DNA of 64,000 nt, from NCBI RefSeq assembly GCF_020532605.1, contig NZ_JAJATW010000001.1, forward strand, positions 310,001 through 374,000, in the 5' to 3' direction. This stretch comes from Marinomonas algarum (GTDB lineage Bacteria > Pseudomonadota > Gammaproteobacteria > Pseudomonadales > Marinomonadaceae). The translations under genes were made by a program, and so were the position numbers. The notes beneath the pieces were generated by a model. That model worked only from the letters and a program-made list of their open reading frames with translations, did no database searches and was not told the DNA's origin. Of this stretch, positions 38,703 through 48,300 are shown piece after piece. How positions within the stretch are numbered: the first letter of the stretch is position 1; every line of letters starts with the position of its first letter.

Positions 38703-39599
38703 CTAAGTCACTTTGTTGTCGACCATTTCTTCAATGATCCACTCTTTAAAAGCAGACATGGCTGAAGTGAGGGCTCGACGCTTTTCATAGACAAGATAGA
38801 AAGAACGGTTTGTGATCAAATGCTGGTCAAACAGCACCTTTAACGTACCCGCTTCCATCTCCGGCATAATCAGCTCTGGGTCCGTTAACGATATTCCCAA
38901 GCCTTGAGCCGCAGCCCCGGCCGTTAGAGAGCCACTCGAAAACATCAAGCCTCGGCGAAACAAAGCAGGGTCTAAATCTTGCTGCTGCAACCAATCATGC
39001 CATTCATCTTTACGCTTAGTCACGTGCAAGATAGGGTAAAAACGCATATCTTCTGGCGTCACAATGGGCTGTTCTGGCTTAATTAAACGCGGATTACAAA
39101 CAGGCGCTAACTTCGCTGTACGCAAATAGTAAGCCTCTACGTCATCCCAGTCACCGTTGCCAAAATACACTGCCATATCAATGTCATTGGCTGAAAAGTC
39201 AATCAACCCAGAAGAGGCGCTGATTTCAATTTGAATGTCAGGATAACGGGATTGAAAGCGCTCCATTCGTGGCATCAACCAACGTGTCAGAAAAGCAGGC
39301 GCAACCGCTAACCGTAATGAGCCTGTCTTTTGTTTGCTTTTTAGTTCTGATGTTGCACTCTCAAGCTGTTCAAAAATACTCTTAATCGGCTTAAGGTAAG
39401 ATTCCCCAGCCTCAGTGAGAATGACTTTTCGTTTGGTGCGTCGAAACAACTCAAGACCTAGAAAACTTTCTAAGCCTTTGATCTGGTGACTTATCGCAGA
39501 AGGTGTCACCGACAGCTCCTTGGCGGCTTTATTAAAGCTGCCATGACGAGCGGCCGATTCAAAACATTTCAACGAGTTTAAAGGGGGTAAACGATTAAT
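38703..39599 (-). CDS. LysR-family regulator, GcvA-like, probably starting at ATT
   Basis: A DNA-binding transcription regulator with an N-terminal winged helix-turn-helix ([20 protein letters not shown]) and a C-terminal effector domain. GcvA-type proteins normally start with a short leader and RLPPLN before the first helix. Here that sequence ([20 protein letters not shown]) exists, but the only codon at its head is ATT (39599-39597), eight bases after GGAG. The first conventional start (a TTG at 39572) would remove part of helix 1. From ATT the protein is 298 aa. The target genes are not obvious; ppnP downstream and the helicase upstream are unrelated to glycine metabolism. Confidence 0.85.
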   Translation of the reverse strand: MNRLPPLNSLKCFESAARHGSFNKAAKELSVTPSAISHQIKGLESFLGLELFRRTKRKVILTEAGESYLKPIKSIFEQLESATSELKSKQKTGSLRLAVAPAFLTRWLMPRMERFQSRYPDIQIEISASSGLIDFSANDIDMAVYFGNGDWDDVEAYYLRTAKLAPVCNPRLIKPEQPIVTPEDMRFYPILHVTKRKDEWHDWLQQQDLDPALFRRGLMFSSGSLTAGAAAQGLGISLTDPELIMPEMEAGTLKVLFDQHLITNRSFYLVYEKRRALTSAMSAFKEWIIEEMVDNKVT

Positions 39600-39611
39600 A
39601 AGCTCATCTCC
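39597..39611 (-). promoter_or_regulatory. Shine-Dalgarno and ATT start of the GcvA-like gene
   Basis: On the minus strand GGAG (39611-39608) is followed by ATGAGCTT and then ATT-AAT-CGT. The upstream in-frame stop is a TAA about 11 codons earlier, with no ATG, GTG or TTG in between. Confidence 0.55.
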
Positions 39612-39687
39612 AATAGATAAGAACGTTTAACCAGTATGATGAATTTAATTCACCTGTCAATCAGAAAAGCGAAGGAGCAAGAAGAAT

Positions 39688-41055
39688 TTAATCTTCTTCA
39701 TCACCTAGGTCTTGTTGTACTGTTGAATTGTCTCTGCTTGCAAGGCGTTTTGGTGGTAGCTTAAACGCCTCAAAGCCGTCATCTTGAGCATTGTCATGAA
39801 AACGTGCTTTCGCCGGTGACTTTTTCGGTGCTTTTTTAGAGGCTTTACTGCTCGCCTTCGCGGTACTTTTCTTTGCCGCAGGACGAGCCGACTTAGGGGG
39901 TTGCAAGCCTTTAAACGATGCTTCGAGTCCTTCAATGACGTCGACCGTAAAGGTTTTTTGTAGGAAGGTTTCAATGGCCTTAAAGTTAAACCAATCTTTT
40001 GGCCCAACAAGGGAATAAGCGTCGCCTTTAAAACCCGCGCGCCCTGTTCGTCCTGTGCGATGCACGAACTCTTCCGCTTGTTTTGGTAAATCAAAGTTAA
40101 CCACATGCGAAACACTGGCAATATCCAACCCTCGCGACGCCACATCAGTACTGACCAACACATCGAATTGACCTTTGGCAAAACTTTCCATGGTTTTGTT
40201 GCGGGCACTTTGCGATAAGTTGCCATTCAAAGCCTGCGTCGATAATCCCCAATCGGCAATAATTTCCGACAAACGGACCGTATCGGCTTTCGTTGCGGTA
40301 AAGATGATCGCTTGTTTGATCGTCTGGTTCAGCAAAATATGCTTGAGTAACGCTTCCTTATGATCTAGGTGATCACACAAGAACACATGCTGCGCAATGT
40401 CCATGTGTTCATCAAAACCTTTACCCACTGCCACACGAGAAGGTTCACGAAGCAATTCACTGGCAATTTCACTGACTTGGGTGTTGTCTAAGGTAGCTGA
40501 GAAGAATAACGTCTGGCGCTGACGATGACTCGCGGCAGCATTAATGGCACGCATAGCCTCAGCAAAACCGAGATCAAGCATGCGATCAGCTTCATCCAGT
40601 ATCAAAAGCTCAAGCCCTTCTAAAAAAACATGACGTTGCTTTAAATGGTCAACAAGACGTCCTGGCGTCGCCACAATAAAATGCGGGTCTTTTTGTAACT
40701 GCTTATGTTGATCGTTAAAATTCTCTCCTCCTTGAATCAAGATAGAAGTAAAACGACTCGCTGCAAGCAATAATCGCAATTGCCCAAACACCTGCTTAGC
40801 AAGCTCACGAGTAGGCACCAGCACAACAACACGAGGGTCACGTTTTGACAGCGCTTTTTTCTTATAAACCCGATGAAGAGCCGGCAAAAGGTACGCCAAT
40901 GTTTTTCCAGAACCTGTTTTTGATGACGCGAGTAAGTCACGACCAGCCATCGCTTCTGGAATTGCGCGGGCTTGAATCTCTGTAGCGGCATCAAAACCTA
41001 GATGACCAATAGACTTTAAAATACGATTATCAAAACCAAATTCTTCGAATAACAA
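39688..41055 (-). CDS. DEAD-box RNA helicase (SrmB/RhlE-like)
   Basis: An ATP-dependent RNA helicase of 455 aa with all core motifs: the Q motif near DAATEIQ, Walker A SSKTGSGKT, PTRELA, TPGRL, the DEAD box ILDEADRMLD, FFSATLD, and motif VI HRTGRTGR. After residue 370 comes a low-complexity tail rich in Lys, Ala and Ser with KKSPAKA-like repeats, probably an RNA-binding extension. The start is a TTG at 41055 with GAGG seven bases before it. The core resembles SrmB, which helps 50S assembly, but this needs a tree to settle. Confidence 0.88.
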   Translation of the reverse strand: MLFEEFGFDNRILKSIGHLGFDAATEIQARAIPEAMAGRDLLASSKTGSGKTLAYLLPALHRVYKKKALSKRDPRVVVLVPTRELAKQVFGQLRLLLAASRFTSILIQGGENFNDQHKQLQKDPHFIVATPGRLVDHLKQRHVFLEGLELLILDEADRMLDLGFAEAMRAINAAASHRQRQTLFFSATLDNTQVSEIASELLREPSRVAVGKGFDEHMDIAQHVFLCDHLDHKEALLKHILLNQTIKQAIIFTATKADTVRLSEIIADWGLSTQALNGNLSQSARNKTMESFAKGQFDVLVSTDVASRGLDIASVSHVVNFDLPKQAEEFVHRTGRTGRAGFKGDAYSLVGPKDWFNFKAIETFLQKTFTVDVIEGLEASFKGLQPPKSARPAAKKSTAKASSKASKKAPKKSPAKARFHDNAQDDGFEAFKLPPKRLASRDNSTVQQDLGDEED

Positions 41056-41150
41056 ACAAACACCTCTTCACTCTAAATGGACTCATACACATGCGCAAAA
41101 AAACACACGGATCGTTGCGATGCATTATAACCTAGGCACATCAAAAAACG

Positions 41151-41687
41151 TCATTCATCTTGCATTAAAAGATAATGCTTTCCAGCACTGATCAAACCCA
41201 CGCCTTTTCCTTGCACTGTTTCAACCGGCACAATGTTCTCCGCGATCCCATAGAACACGTTGCGCCCTACTAATGCCTTCATACCGTAGCGCATAGAAAT
41301 ATAAGGGCGCTCCTCGGAATCAAATTCTTCCATCCATAGATCACAGTCTTTGCCTAACACCAACACATCGTTTGTGAGCGTGGTAAATTCAATGGCTGGA
41401 CCTTGCTCTGTCTCGATCCACTGCCATTCAGTGACGAGAAAAGGGGCATCCTCCACTTGAATTCGCACTTTTTCAACCGGTGTCACCAGAAAATACGCAT
41501 TGTCCTCCAACCATAAAATACGGCTGAACATGGTCACCATCGCAGGGCGTTTGATCTTTCCACCTTCATGAACCCAGTCGCCATTCGCCTTGATCACCAA
41601 ATCCATATCGCCGCAAAACGGTGGTGACCACTTGTGTACAGGAGGCAATGAGGCCGTTTTTACATCTGCTAACCCTTTCAAGTTCAT
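41151..41687 (-). CDS. DUF1285 family protein
   Basis: This 178-aa protein matches the DUF1285 pattern: an N-terminal HKWSPPFCGDMDLVIKANGDW segment, KRPAMVTMFSRILW, and YFLVTPVEKVRIQVEDAPF. It appears cytoplasmic and beta-rich, with no catalytic motif that I recognise; the family has no firm function. It stands 95 bases upstream of the DEAD-box helicase on the same strand and may share its transcript. Confidence 0.78.
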   Translation of the reverse strand: MNLKGLADVKTASLPPVHKWSPPFCGDMDLVIKANGDWVHEGGKIKRPAMVTMFSRILWLEDNAYFLVTPVEKVRIQVEDAPFLVTEWQWIETEQGPAIEFTTLTNDVLVLGKDCDLWMEEFDSEERPYISMRYGMKALVGRNVFYGIAENIVPVETVQGKGVGLISAGKHYLLMQDE

Positions 41688-41906
41688 CTTTATGCGTTCC
41701 TTTTATCCATTTATTAACACCACACTTTTAGTAGCGAATTAGCTTAACTCACTGCAACTGCAATAATATTCAACTTTTATCTAAAGCCTTGAATGAATTT
41801 CACTGTTAATATAAGTCTATACTGTGAGGTATCAGAAAAAACATCACCCTAACCTATCGTTTTATTCTGATATTTCACCCGCCTATTTACGACACAGTGT
41901 GACATT

Positions 41907-42866
41907 ATGACATCGCAATTAGTGAACAAATTTCAAGATCCAAGCCGTGGGGTATATTTTATTGGTACCACGCCACCAAAATCGTCTTTAGAAGATGCGC
42001 AGTTAGATGACATTAGCCAGAAGCTTCTCAATCGTCTTGAAAGCATCGATGTCGATGGTTTAATTGTCTACGATATTCAGGATGAAACCAGTCGTATCGA
42101 CAAACCTCGCCCTTTTCCTTTTATGGAGACACACGACCCAAGGGCTTGGTCAAAGCGTTTACATCAAGCGTCTGATAAACCGGTTATTACCTACAAATCT
42201 GTTTCTTCACGCAGTTCTGAAGCATTTTCGGGGTGGTTGTCGCAAGCATGGGAAGAGTACGGCATTCGAGATCTTGTTTTAGTCGGTTCTCCCTCATCAA
42301 CAGGTGACATCAAACTGCCTCTGCCACAAGCCTATGAAACGCTAAAAGCGTCGCCATACGATTTCAATCTTGGCGGTGTCACCATTGCAGAACGCCATGC
42401 CAAAAAAGGCGATGAGCATTTACGCTTAACCAAAAAATCCGCCGCTGGCTGCGATTTTTTTATATCCCAGGCGGTGTATAACCCTCAAGCAACGGCCGAC
42501 TTAATCAGCCGCTATGCTCGAACCTGCAAAGAGCAAGGCACAGCACCAAAGCGCATTATTTTGACCTTCACCCCATGTGGCAGCGCCAAAACATTGGAGT
42601 TTATGGAGTGGCTCGGCATTTCTGTACCGGAAGCCACCAAACACCGCATCCTAGACGCAGACGCGCCATTAAAGGAGTCAATAAAAATATGTCGAAATGC
42701 ACTGGAGCAAATTATTGAGACCGCACTCCCACTGGGTGTGCCACTTGGCCTAAACATTGAGAGTTTAACCAATCGAAAAGAGGAAATTGACGCCTCAATC
42801 ACCTTGTATCGGCTCTTAAAAGCTACCTTAGATCTAAAGCTGGCTGAGCAAGCATTAGCAAAATAA
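41907..42866 (+). CDS. Methylenetetrahydrofolate reductase-like protein
   Basis: A 319-aa protein with the FAD-linked TIM-barrel layout of MTHFR: FIGTTPPKS near the N-terminus, GLIVYDIQDE in the first barrel strand region, LVLVGSPSS, FNLGGVTIAERHAKKGDE and CDFFISQAVYNPQATADLI. It is not the canonical MetF. The E-x-P-x start and FHCTP-type blocks are altered, and the protein resembles the uncharacterised MTHFR-like group. It could act on a C1-folate or another flavin-dependent substrate. It stands alone on the plus strand between DUF1285 and the glycosyltransferase, so context gives no clue. Confidence 0.7.
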   Translation: MTSQLVNKFQDPSRGVYFIGTTPPKSSLEDAQLDDISQKLLNRLESIDVDGLIVYDIQDETSRIDKPRPFPFMETHDPRAWSKRLHQASDKPVITYKSVSSRSSEAFSGWLSQAWEEYGIRDLVLVGSPSSTGDIKLPLPQAYETLKASPYDFNLGGVTIAERHAKKGDEHLRLTKKSAAGCDFFISQAVYNPQATADLISRYARTCKEQGTAPKRIILTFTPCGSAKTLEFMEWLGISVPEATKHRILDADAPLKESIKICRNALEQIIETALPLGVPLGLNIESLTNRKEEIDASITLYRLLKATLDLKLAEQALAK

Positions 42867-42888
42867 CACCTGCCGTCTAAGTGAGACA

Positions 42889-43896
42889 CTAAATCAATGT
42901 GTCTAACTTAGACAACACCGTTTCAATCTCAATGTGCTTCATGGCGTCAGGATCGTGAACGGTTGTTGCCCAAGGCAGTGCTTCTTGTTTTTTCCCATAC
43001 TCTTTTTCGACCAGCACGTCGTACACACTCACCACATTAGCCAAATCTTTATAGGGGCCGGTTCGGTCTGGGTTAGATAAAGCGTATAACCCCAGTACCG
43101 GTGTCCCTACTAGGGTTGCAATATGTGCGGGACCGGTATCTGGGCTAACAACCAAATGGGCACCTTGAATTAAACGACACATGGCTTCTACCGATGTTTT
43201 TCCAACTAAGTTGACAACACCCTTTAATCCTTTTTCTATTTGCCCAGAAAACTCGATTTCTAACGATGAAGGCCCACCGGTTAATACGGGGGTATAGCCT
43301 CTGTCTAAAAGGCGTTGCACCACTTCACGGTTACCTTCTAACGTCCAGTTTTTTGCTATTTTTGACCCACAAGGGTTCACCACCACATAAGGTTTAGGCA
43401 GATCAAACTCAGCCTCAGGTAAGTTTAGCGGACACGGAAACTGAACCTCCTCAACACCTAACACACTGGCAATGGACAAGAACGAATCGAGGACATGCGG
43501 CCCCCTTGGTTCAGGTGCTTGTTCATTGACAAACCAATGCTGTTTTTCACGTGACCGTGACAGAGAAAAACCAATCCGACGCTTGGCGTTTATCATCCGC
43601 ATTAAAACACTTGAGCGCAGAGACCATTGCAAGTGCAGCAAAGCATCGAAGGTAATATGCTGCAAAGCAGCACGTAACGCGAACATGCCCGAGAAGCCAC
43701 TTTTTTTATCGTACTCTATGACCTCAACCCCTTCCACCATACGCACAAGCTTGGCCTCGAGTGGTGCGGTAATCCAAGTAATTTTGGCCGAGGGGTACTT
43801 TCGCATCAAAGCTTGCACAACGGCCACGGCATGGCAAACATCTCCTAACGCGGATAAACGCAGGACAGCAATGTGTTGCATTTTCTCTTGTTGCAT
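42889..43896 (-). CDS. Glycosyltransferase family 9, heptosyltransferase-like
   Basis: The 335-aa protein is a GT-B glycosyltransferase of family 9, the group of WaaC/WaaF that adds ADP-heptose to the LPS inner core. Signs are the N-terminal HIAVLRLSALGDVCHAVAVVQAL, VVNPCGSKIAKNW in the middle, and the sugar-nucleotide site VSPDTGPAHIATLVGTPVLGLY. The ATG at 43896 has GAGG at good spacing. It lies back to back with kdkA, an LPS inner-core kinase, supporting a role in core synthesis. Whether it is heptosyltransferase I, II or a later one cannot be told. Confidence 0.87.
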   Translation of the reverse strand: MQQEKMQHIAVLRLSALGDVCHAVAVVQALMRKYPSAKITWITAPLEAKLVRMVEGVEVIEYDKKSGFSGMFALRAALQHITFDALLHLQWSLRSSVLMRMINAKRRIGFSLSRSREKQHWFVNEQAPEPRGPHVLDSFLSIASVLGVEEVQFPCPLNLPEAEFDLPKPYVVVNPCGSKIAKNWTLEGNREVVQRLLDRGYTPVLTGGPSSLEIEFSGQIEKGLKGVVNLVGKTSVEAMCRLIQGAHLVVSPDTGPAHIATLVGTPVLGLYALSNPDRTGPYKDLANVVSVYDVLVEKEYGKKQEALPWATTVHDPDAMKHIEIETVLSKLDTLI

Positions 43897-44000
43897 GACT
43901 TCCTCAAGGGCTGTTTAAAGATAACAAGTATTATAGAATAGCCACCAAGAAATGTGTGTTTTTATCAGCACAATCACCAGCCTTAACCTAAGCAGACATT

Positions 44001-44711
44001 ATGCCCAACATTCGAACACTGTCGCCTAACACACACCTTCTACAAAGTGATGAAACACTCACCATCAATAAAGATTGGTTTGAGCCAGACTATTGGAAAA
44101 CACAAAATGCCTTGAAAGGGACGGGGAACGGACGCGGTGCCGTCTGGTTTATTCACAGTTCACTGGGGCAATTTGTCATTCGTCGTTATCGTCGCGGTGG
44201 CTTCATTGCCAAGTTCAATAAAGATCGTTTCCTTTACACGGGGCTGAAAAGCACACGACCTTGGCAGGAGCTCAGCCTATTAGAACACATGCGCGCACTG
44301 GAGCTGCCAGTGCCTCGCCCGATCGCTGGGCAAGTGACCACAGGATTCGGTTTTTATCGCAGCACCTTGATGACCGAAACCATCCCCAATGCACAGGACC
44401 TTTTTGATATACTCAAAGCCAATCGTGCTCACACTCTGGATTGGAAAAACATCGGTCGTGTGATTAAGCGCTTTCATGATCATGGCATTTATCACTCAGA
44501 CTTAAATTGCCACAACATCATGATCGACAACGCAAATACCGTCTGGGTCATCGACTTTGACAAATGCGAACACAGGGCAACAGACACGCTGTGGAAACAA
44601 GACAATATTGACCGATTAAAACGCTCTTTGGACAAAGAATCCAAACGACACGCTTCATTTGATAGTTTAGACGCGCAATGGCGCGATTTTTTGGAAGGCT
44701 ACCGTGGCTAA
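44001..44711 (+). CDS. kdkA: 3-deoxy-D-manno-octulosonic acid (Kdo) kinase
   Basis: KdkA phosphorylates the 4-position of Kdo in lipopolysaccharides that have a single Kdo, as in Haemophilus, Vibrio and relatives. The 236-aa protein has the small kinase fold: the glycine-rich NGRGAVWFI, the invariant ion-pair region FVIRRYRRGGF, and the catalytic loop HSDLNCHNIMI followed by VIDFDKCEHR. It overlaps the next gene by 8 bases, forming a two-gene LPS unit divergent from the glycosyltransferase. Confidence 0.94.
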   Translation: MPNIRTLSPNTHLLQSDETLTINKDWFEPDYWKTQNALKGTGNGRGAVWFIHSSLGQFVIRRYRRGGFIAKFNKDRFLYTGLKSTRPWQELSLLEHMRALELPVPRPIAGQVTTGFGFYRSTLMTETIPNAQDLFDILKANRAHTLDWKNIGRVIKRFHDHGIYHSDLNCHNIMIDNANTVWVIDFDKCEHRATDTLWKQDNIDRLKRSLDKESKRHASFDSLDAQWRDFLEGYRG

Positions 44712-45633
44712 AACGACAACACTAGACAAAAGTATCACCGATTTTTTAGGACCAAAACATTGGCTCACTTGGGTTGCAATGGGCATTGCCTATTCTCTGA
44801 GCTTTTTACCTTGGTCTTGGCAACAAGGTGTGGGTAAATACCTTGGCCGCTTTCTTCATCTCATCGCTAAGCGCCGTCGGCACATTTGTGATGTGAATCT
44901 TACTATTTGCTTTCCTGATATGAGCAAAAAAGAGCGCGAAGCACTGACAAAAGCGCATTTTGAGAGTTTGGGAAAAGGCACAATAGAAACCTTTTCGTCC
45001 TGGTTTCAAGGTCAAGACAAGTTCAAGTCGCGCACCACGTTTGAAGGTCAAGATGTGATTGATAAAGTGCTCGCGCAAGGCCGCGGTTGTATTCTGGTCA
45101 GTGGGCACTTTTCTTCTCTGGATTTGTGCGGCAGTCAAATGCCAAGATTCGTTGATGCACACCCAATATACAAGTTGCAAACCAACCCTGTGATGAACTG
45201 GGTCATGGAAAGACAGCGCAAAGCCATTTTTTCTAAAACAATTGAACGCAGTAACATGCGTGAAGTGCTGAAATCCCTTAAACAAAACAAAGCGGTTTGG
45301 TACGCAGTAGATCAAGATTATGGTCGCAAACATTCCGTATTTGCCCCCTTTTACGGTCGTCAATGTGCCACGATTGCACATATCGGCCGCATCGCAAAAA
45401 TGACCAACGCACCGGTTGTTTTATACGATTACGGTAGAACAGAAAAAGGCTATTTCTTGCGTTTAAGTGAGGTAGAAAACTACCCAAGCCAAGACGATGT
45501 TGAAAATGCCACTCGTATTAATGCACTCATGCAAGAAGTGATTGAGCCAAAAAAAGAGCAGTATTTCTGGTCACACCGTCGTTTCAAAACTCAGGAAGAC
45601 CCAAACAGCCCATCCCCTTACGATAAGCAATAA
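44704..45633 (+). CDS. Lipid A acyltransferase, LpxL/HtrB family
   Basis: This 309-aa inner-membrane acyltransferase adds a secondary acyl chain to Kdo-lipid A. One membrane segment lies near residues 15-35. The HX4D catalytic motif is VSGHFSSLDLCG, and conserved YKLQTNPVMNW, VWYAVDQDYG and FFLR-type blocks follow, ending with SHRRFK. The start is a GTG at 44704 inside the end of kdkA. Lauroyl, myristoyl or another chain preference cannot be read. The coupling to kdkA is notable because both modify the same molecule. Confidence 0.9.
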   Translation: MAKTTTLDKSITDFLGPKHWLTWVAMGIAYSLSFLPWSWQQGVGKYLGRFLHLIAKRRRHICDVNLTICFPDMSKKEREALTKAHFESLGKGTIETFSSWFQGQDKFKSRTTFEGQDVIDKVLAQGRGCILVSGHFSSLDLCGSQMPRFVDAHPIYKLQTNPVMNWVMERQRKAIFSKTIERSNMREVLKSLKQNKAVWYAVDQDYGRKHSVFAPFYGRQCATIAHIGRIAKMTNAPVVLYDYGRTEKGYFLRLSEVENYPSQDDVENATRINALMQEVIEPKKEQYFWSHRRFKTQEDPNSPSPYDKQ

Positions 45634-45648
45634 TCTTATCTAATCGTC

Positions 45649-45684
45649 AACAGATAAGTCACTTAACTGGGCTTATCTGTTTTC
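45649..45684 (+). terminator. Hairpin ending the kdkA-lpxL unit
   Basis: AACAGATAAG and CTTATCTGTT pair over 10 bases with a 13-base loop and are followed by TTT. The right arm contains the stop codon of cti on the opposite strand, so the two genes share this DNA. Confidence 0.6.
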
Positions 45685-48021
45685 CAGGCGATTGTAATCC
45701 AAAATACCGCTTTCTCTGGGTCGATCTCGCTGGTTCAGGTTACCAATCGCGTCACTGACAAACCAAAAGTTCGGATGAGTTCGACGTATTCCAAAACTAT
45801 CAAGCAACACTGAGTAGTCTTGCTCTGTCTGTAACTGTGCCATCTGATCAGCCCAATCCACTAACTCACCTTGCTCAACCTGCATCAGCACATTAGGGTA
45901 ATCTCCCAGCACACCATTGACTAAGGTGATGCCATCTTCTTCAGGTAAACGTGCGCCCTCTTCATCCAGCAAGCTGGAAATATTGGCATGGGCCTTATTA
46001 TGAATCACACTAAGCACTTTCTTAGGCACGCCTTGGTCAGTCACCAATACCGTCATCACATTCGGTAAATGCACTAAGCCACCGCCTCGAACCGATTGCA
46101 GTCGATACAGCGCTCGAATTTGCTCTGCGTTAAACCCCGTTTGTTCCAAATCATAACTCTGATTCAATACTGGGGCTAAGCGGGCCCTGAGCTTTTCATA
46201 CAATTCATCTTGATGATCGCCAGTGGTATAGTCCACTTGAGATTGACTGTTTACCTTGATGTAATCGCTGAAAATATAGTTTTTAATGGTCTGACTAACG
46301 TCCCGATACCAAAATTGACGAATGGCTTGCCTATCTTCTTTGGGCAATAACAACAGGAAGTTCATTTCCCCTTCCATTCGCAAGAAATCCATATACAGAC
46401 GCGTCACTAACTGATGACCCACGTTGCCATACACATCAAAGCCTGCCACCAATAAATAATGAATACGCTCTAATAACGGGTAATCTATTAACCAGGCTGT
46501 TTTAGGGTATTGTCCCACCATGCCTTTGACCACGGAGGCGTTATCAAAGTGACGAAAAATCGTCAAGGCCGCATTGTCATTATCACCTTCTCCGTCCCAA
46601 ATCAGGTTTAGATCCAGTGGCACCTTACTGCCTGCGGTGTTTTCGATAAGGTTGGCCTTGGCCGATAAATACGATTTTTGCTGTTCTGAAAAACCAATCC
46701 AAGACGTCAAAGGCAAGGTATTACTCGACCCAATCGCTGGTAAATCCAGGTTTTGCATTTGATCTTCTAAATAATCGGCCGACCCGGCGTTATAGACCAC
46801 TTCTGGGTCGACAAAGTACACCCAAAACTGCTCATTAATCACATTAACGGCAACCTGACCACGGCACACAGGCCCTTTGATAAATGCCATAATGGTATTT
46901 TGTGCATGGTCTAAAAGAAAACGATACCGTGCGTACGCTGGAATCTCTCGAAACGCTTTAAATGGATTGGTCGCCACCTCTACCGCATAACCTGGGTCCC
47001 GTGTCACTTGATAGTCACTGCCATAGAAATAAGATTGCCAGCGTGCATAACGCGCTTCATCTAGTTGCATAGGAATATGGTTTTTTTGCACCTTAACTTC
47101 GGGGTCCACCTGTAAACGATAATAGACACGATCGACATTTGGGTCGTCATAAGGTCGACGCGTCGCAATCAAATCAATCGGTTCTCCAGAAGGGGTTTTC
47201 GAACGCACTAGATGAAAACGATGGTCTTCACCCTCGTCAAGATACAAACTGTACAAATACAAGTGCTCGTATATGTAACGCGATACCAGCTGAGATTTGA
47301 GGTCATCGCCATTAAGACGACTTTCCCATAAACGCACTTTTTGCCGCACGGTATCGGGTAGCGGCTGGGCGTCAGGCATCTTTCCCCCTCTTGCTAACCA
47401 ACGCGTTAAAACATCGTATTCTTGTGTGCTTAAAGCAGGCAAACCATAAGGCATTCCCCAATTAGGGTAATCTTGCTCAAACTCTTGGTACTCTTCAATA
47501 CCGGCACACTGTTGATCACGCGCTAAGGAAAAATCATAATCTTCTGATAACACGGTTTGAGTAAAGGCTCCTTGCTTAGCACGTAAAGCAATAGCGCGGT
47601 ACAGTACGCTCCCCTGCAGATTGGCAGCCGGTGATTGGTCGCGTTCATTTAGGACGGGATGAAAGCCTTTTTCTCGCCACTCTTGAGGGGTCTTCGCATC
47701 GATAAAAAGCCGTGTCGGCGCTGAAGCGAGCAGCCGTGTGCCATCATAAACGAGTTCTTTCGATCCTCCACGTTCTATGCCTTCTGTTGCGGTTAACTTC
47801 AATTGACAAGGCGCATCGTAACAGGCATGACAAGACACACAACGCGTATCTAAAATGGGTTTCACTTGCTCGTTGTAAAAGTCGGCTTCTTCTTGGGTAG
47901 TCAAGCTTTGACGATTAGACGTGTCCTGAGGACCGAAAAGCGAGTCAAATTGCTGTGTCGCATAAGCGGCACAACCAGAAATCGCCAGAAACACTAAGGT
48001 AAAACTTAACCACCTAGCCAT
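45673..48021 (-). CDS. cti: Fatty acid cis/trans isomerase (Cti)
   Basis: Cti converts cis-unsaturated acyl chains of membrane lipids to trans, making membranes more rigid under solvent or heat stress. The enzyme is periplasmic and has a c-type haem. The 782-aa precursor shows a signal region with a possible lipobox (AISGC, Cys17), followed by the haem-binding motif CVSCH (Cys61, Cys64, His65) and family blocks such as YRLQVDPEVKVQKNHIPM and a C-terminal FWFVSDAIGNLNQR. Length agrees with Pseudomonas Cti (about 766). It stands alone on the minus strand with a stop codon inside a hairpin. Confidence 0.94.
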   Translation of the reverse strand: MARWLSFTLVFLAISGCAAYATQQFDSLFGPQDTSNRQSLTTQEEADFYNEQVKPILDTRCVSCHACYDAPCQLKLTATEGIERGGSKELVYDGTRLLASAPTRLFIDAKTPQEWREKGFHPVLNERDQSPAANLQGSVLYRAIALRAKQGAFTQTVLSEDYDFSLARDQQCAGIEEYQEFEQDYPNWGMPYGLPALSTQEYDVLTRWLARGGKMPDAQPLPDTVRQKVRLWESRLNGDDLKSQLVSRYIYEHLYLYSLYLDEGEDHRFHLVRSKTPSGEPIDLIATRRPYDDPNVDRVYYRLQVDPEVKVQKNHIPMQLDEARYARWQSYFYGSDYQVTRDPGYAVEVATNPFKAFREIPAYARYRFLLDHAQNTIMAFIKGPVCRGQVAVNVINEQFWVYFVDPEVVYNAGSADYLEDQMQNLDLPAIGSSNTLPLTSWIGFSEQQKSYLSAKANLIENTAGSKVPLDLNLIWDGEGDNDNAALTIFRHFDNASVVKGMVGQYPKTAWLIDYPLLERIHYLLVAGFDVYGNVGHQLVTRLYMDFLRMEGEMNFLLLLPKEDRQAIRQFWYRDVSQTIKNYIFSDYIKVNSQSQVDYTTGDHQDELYEKLRARLAPVLNQSYDLEQTGFNAEQIRALYRLQSVRGGGLVHLPNVMTVLVTDQGVPKKVLSVIHNKAHANISSLLDEEGARLPEEDGITLVNGVLGDYPNVLMQVEQGELVDWADQMAQLQTEQDYSVLLDSFGIRRTHPNFWFVSDAIGNLNQRDRPRESGILDYNRLENR

Positions 48022-48164
48022 AGAGATATCCCTGTATTACTTCAAATAGAAGCACGAAACACGTCAGCCACCAGCATCATTGTGTCCCATCGTTAGAAAA
48101 AGTATGAAGTCAAAATCAGATAACGTTGTCACGATACAAAAAATTCAACACAAACCACACCAAT

Positions 48165-48183
48165 GATTATGATAATTACTATT
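48165..48183. promoter_or_regulatory. Putative Fur box
   Basis: The 19 bases agree with the consensus GATAATGATAATCATTATC at 15 of 19 positions by hand alignment, and overlap a possible -10 hexamer. Iron-dependent repression of the downstream PPOX-fold gene, or of cti, is possible. Confidence 0.45.
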
Positions 48184-48300
48184 ATTTAGTTTAAACTATC
48201 TCCCCAGCGAATGGATGACATGCCGCAAAGCACACATCAACTCGCTAGTAGAAACCATGTCACCACAGAAAAATGGTACATCGTTTCTCATATTACCTCT

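Noticed and set aside
44806-45381. 191-codon minus-strand frame opposite the acyltransferase gene
   Set aside because: Antisense to a clear LpxL-type coding sequence; its composition looks like a shadow.
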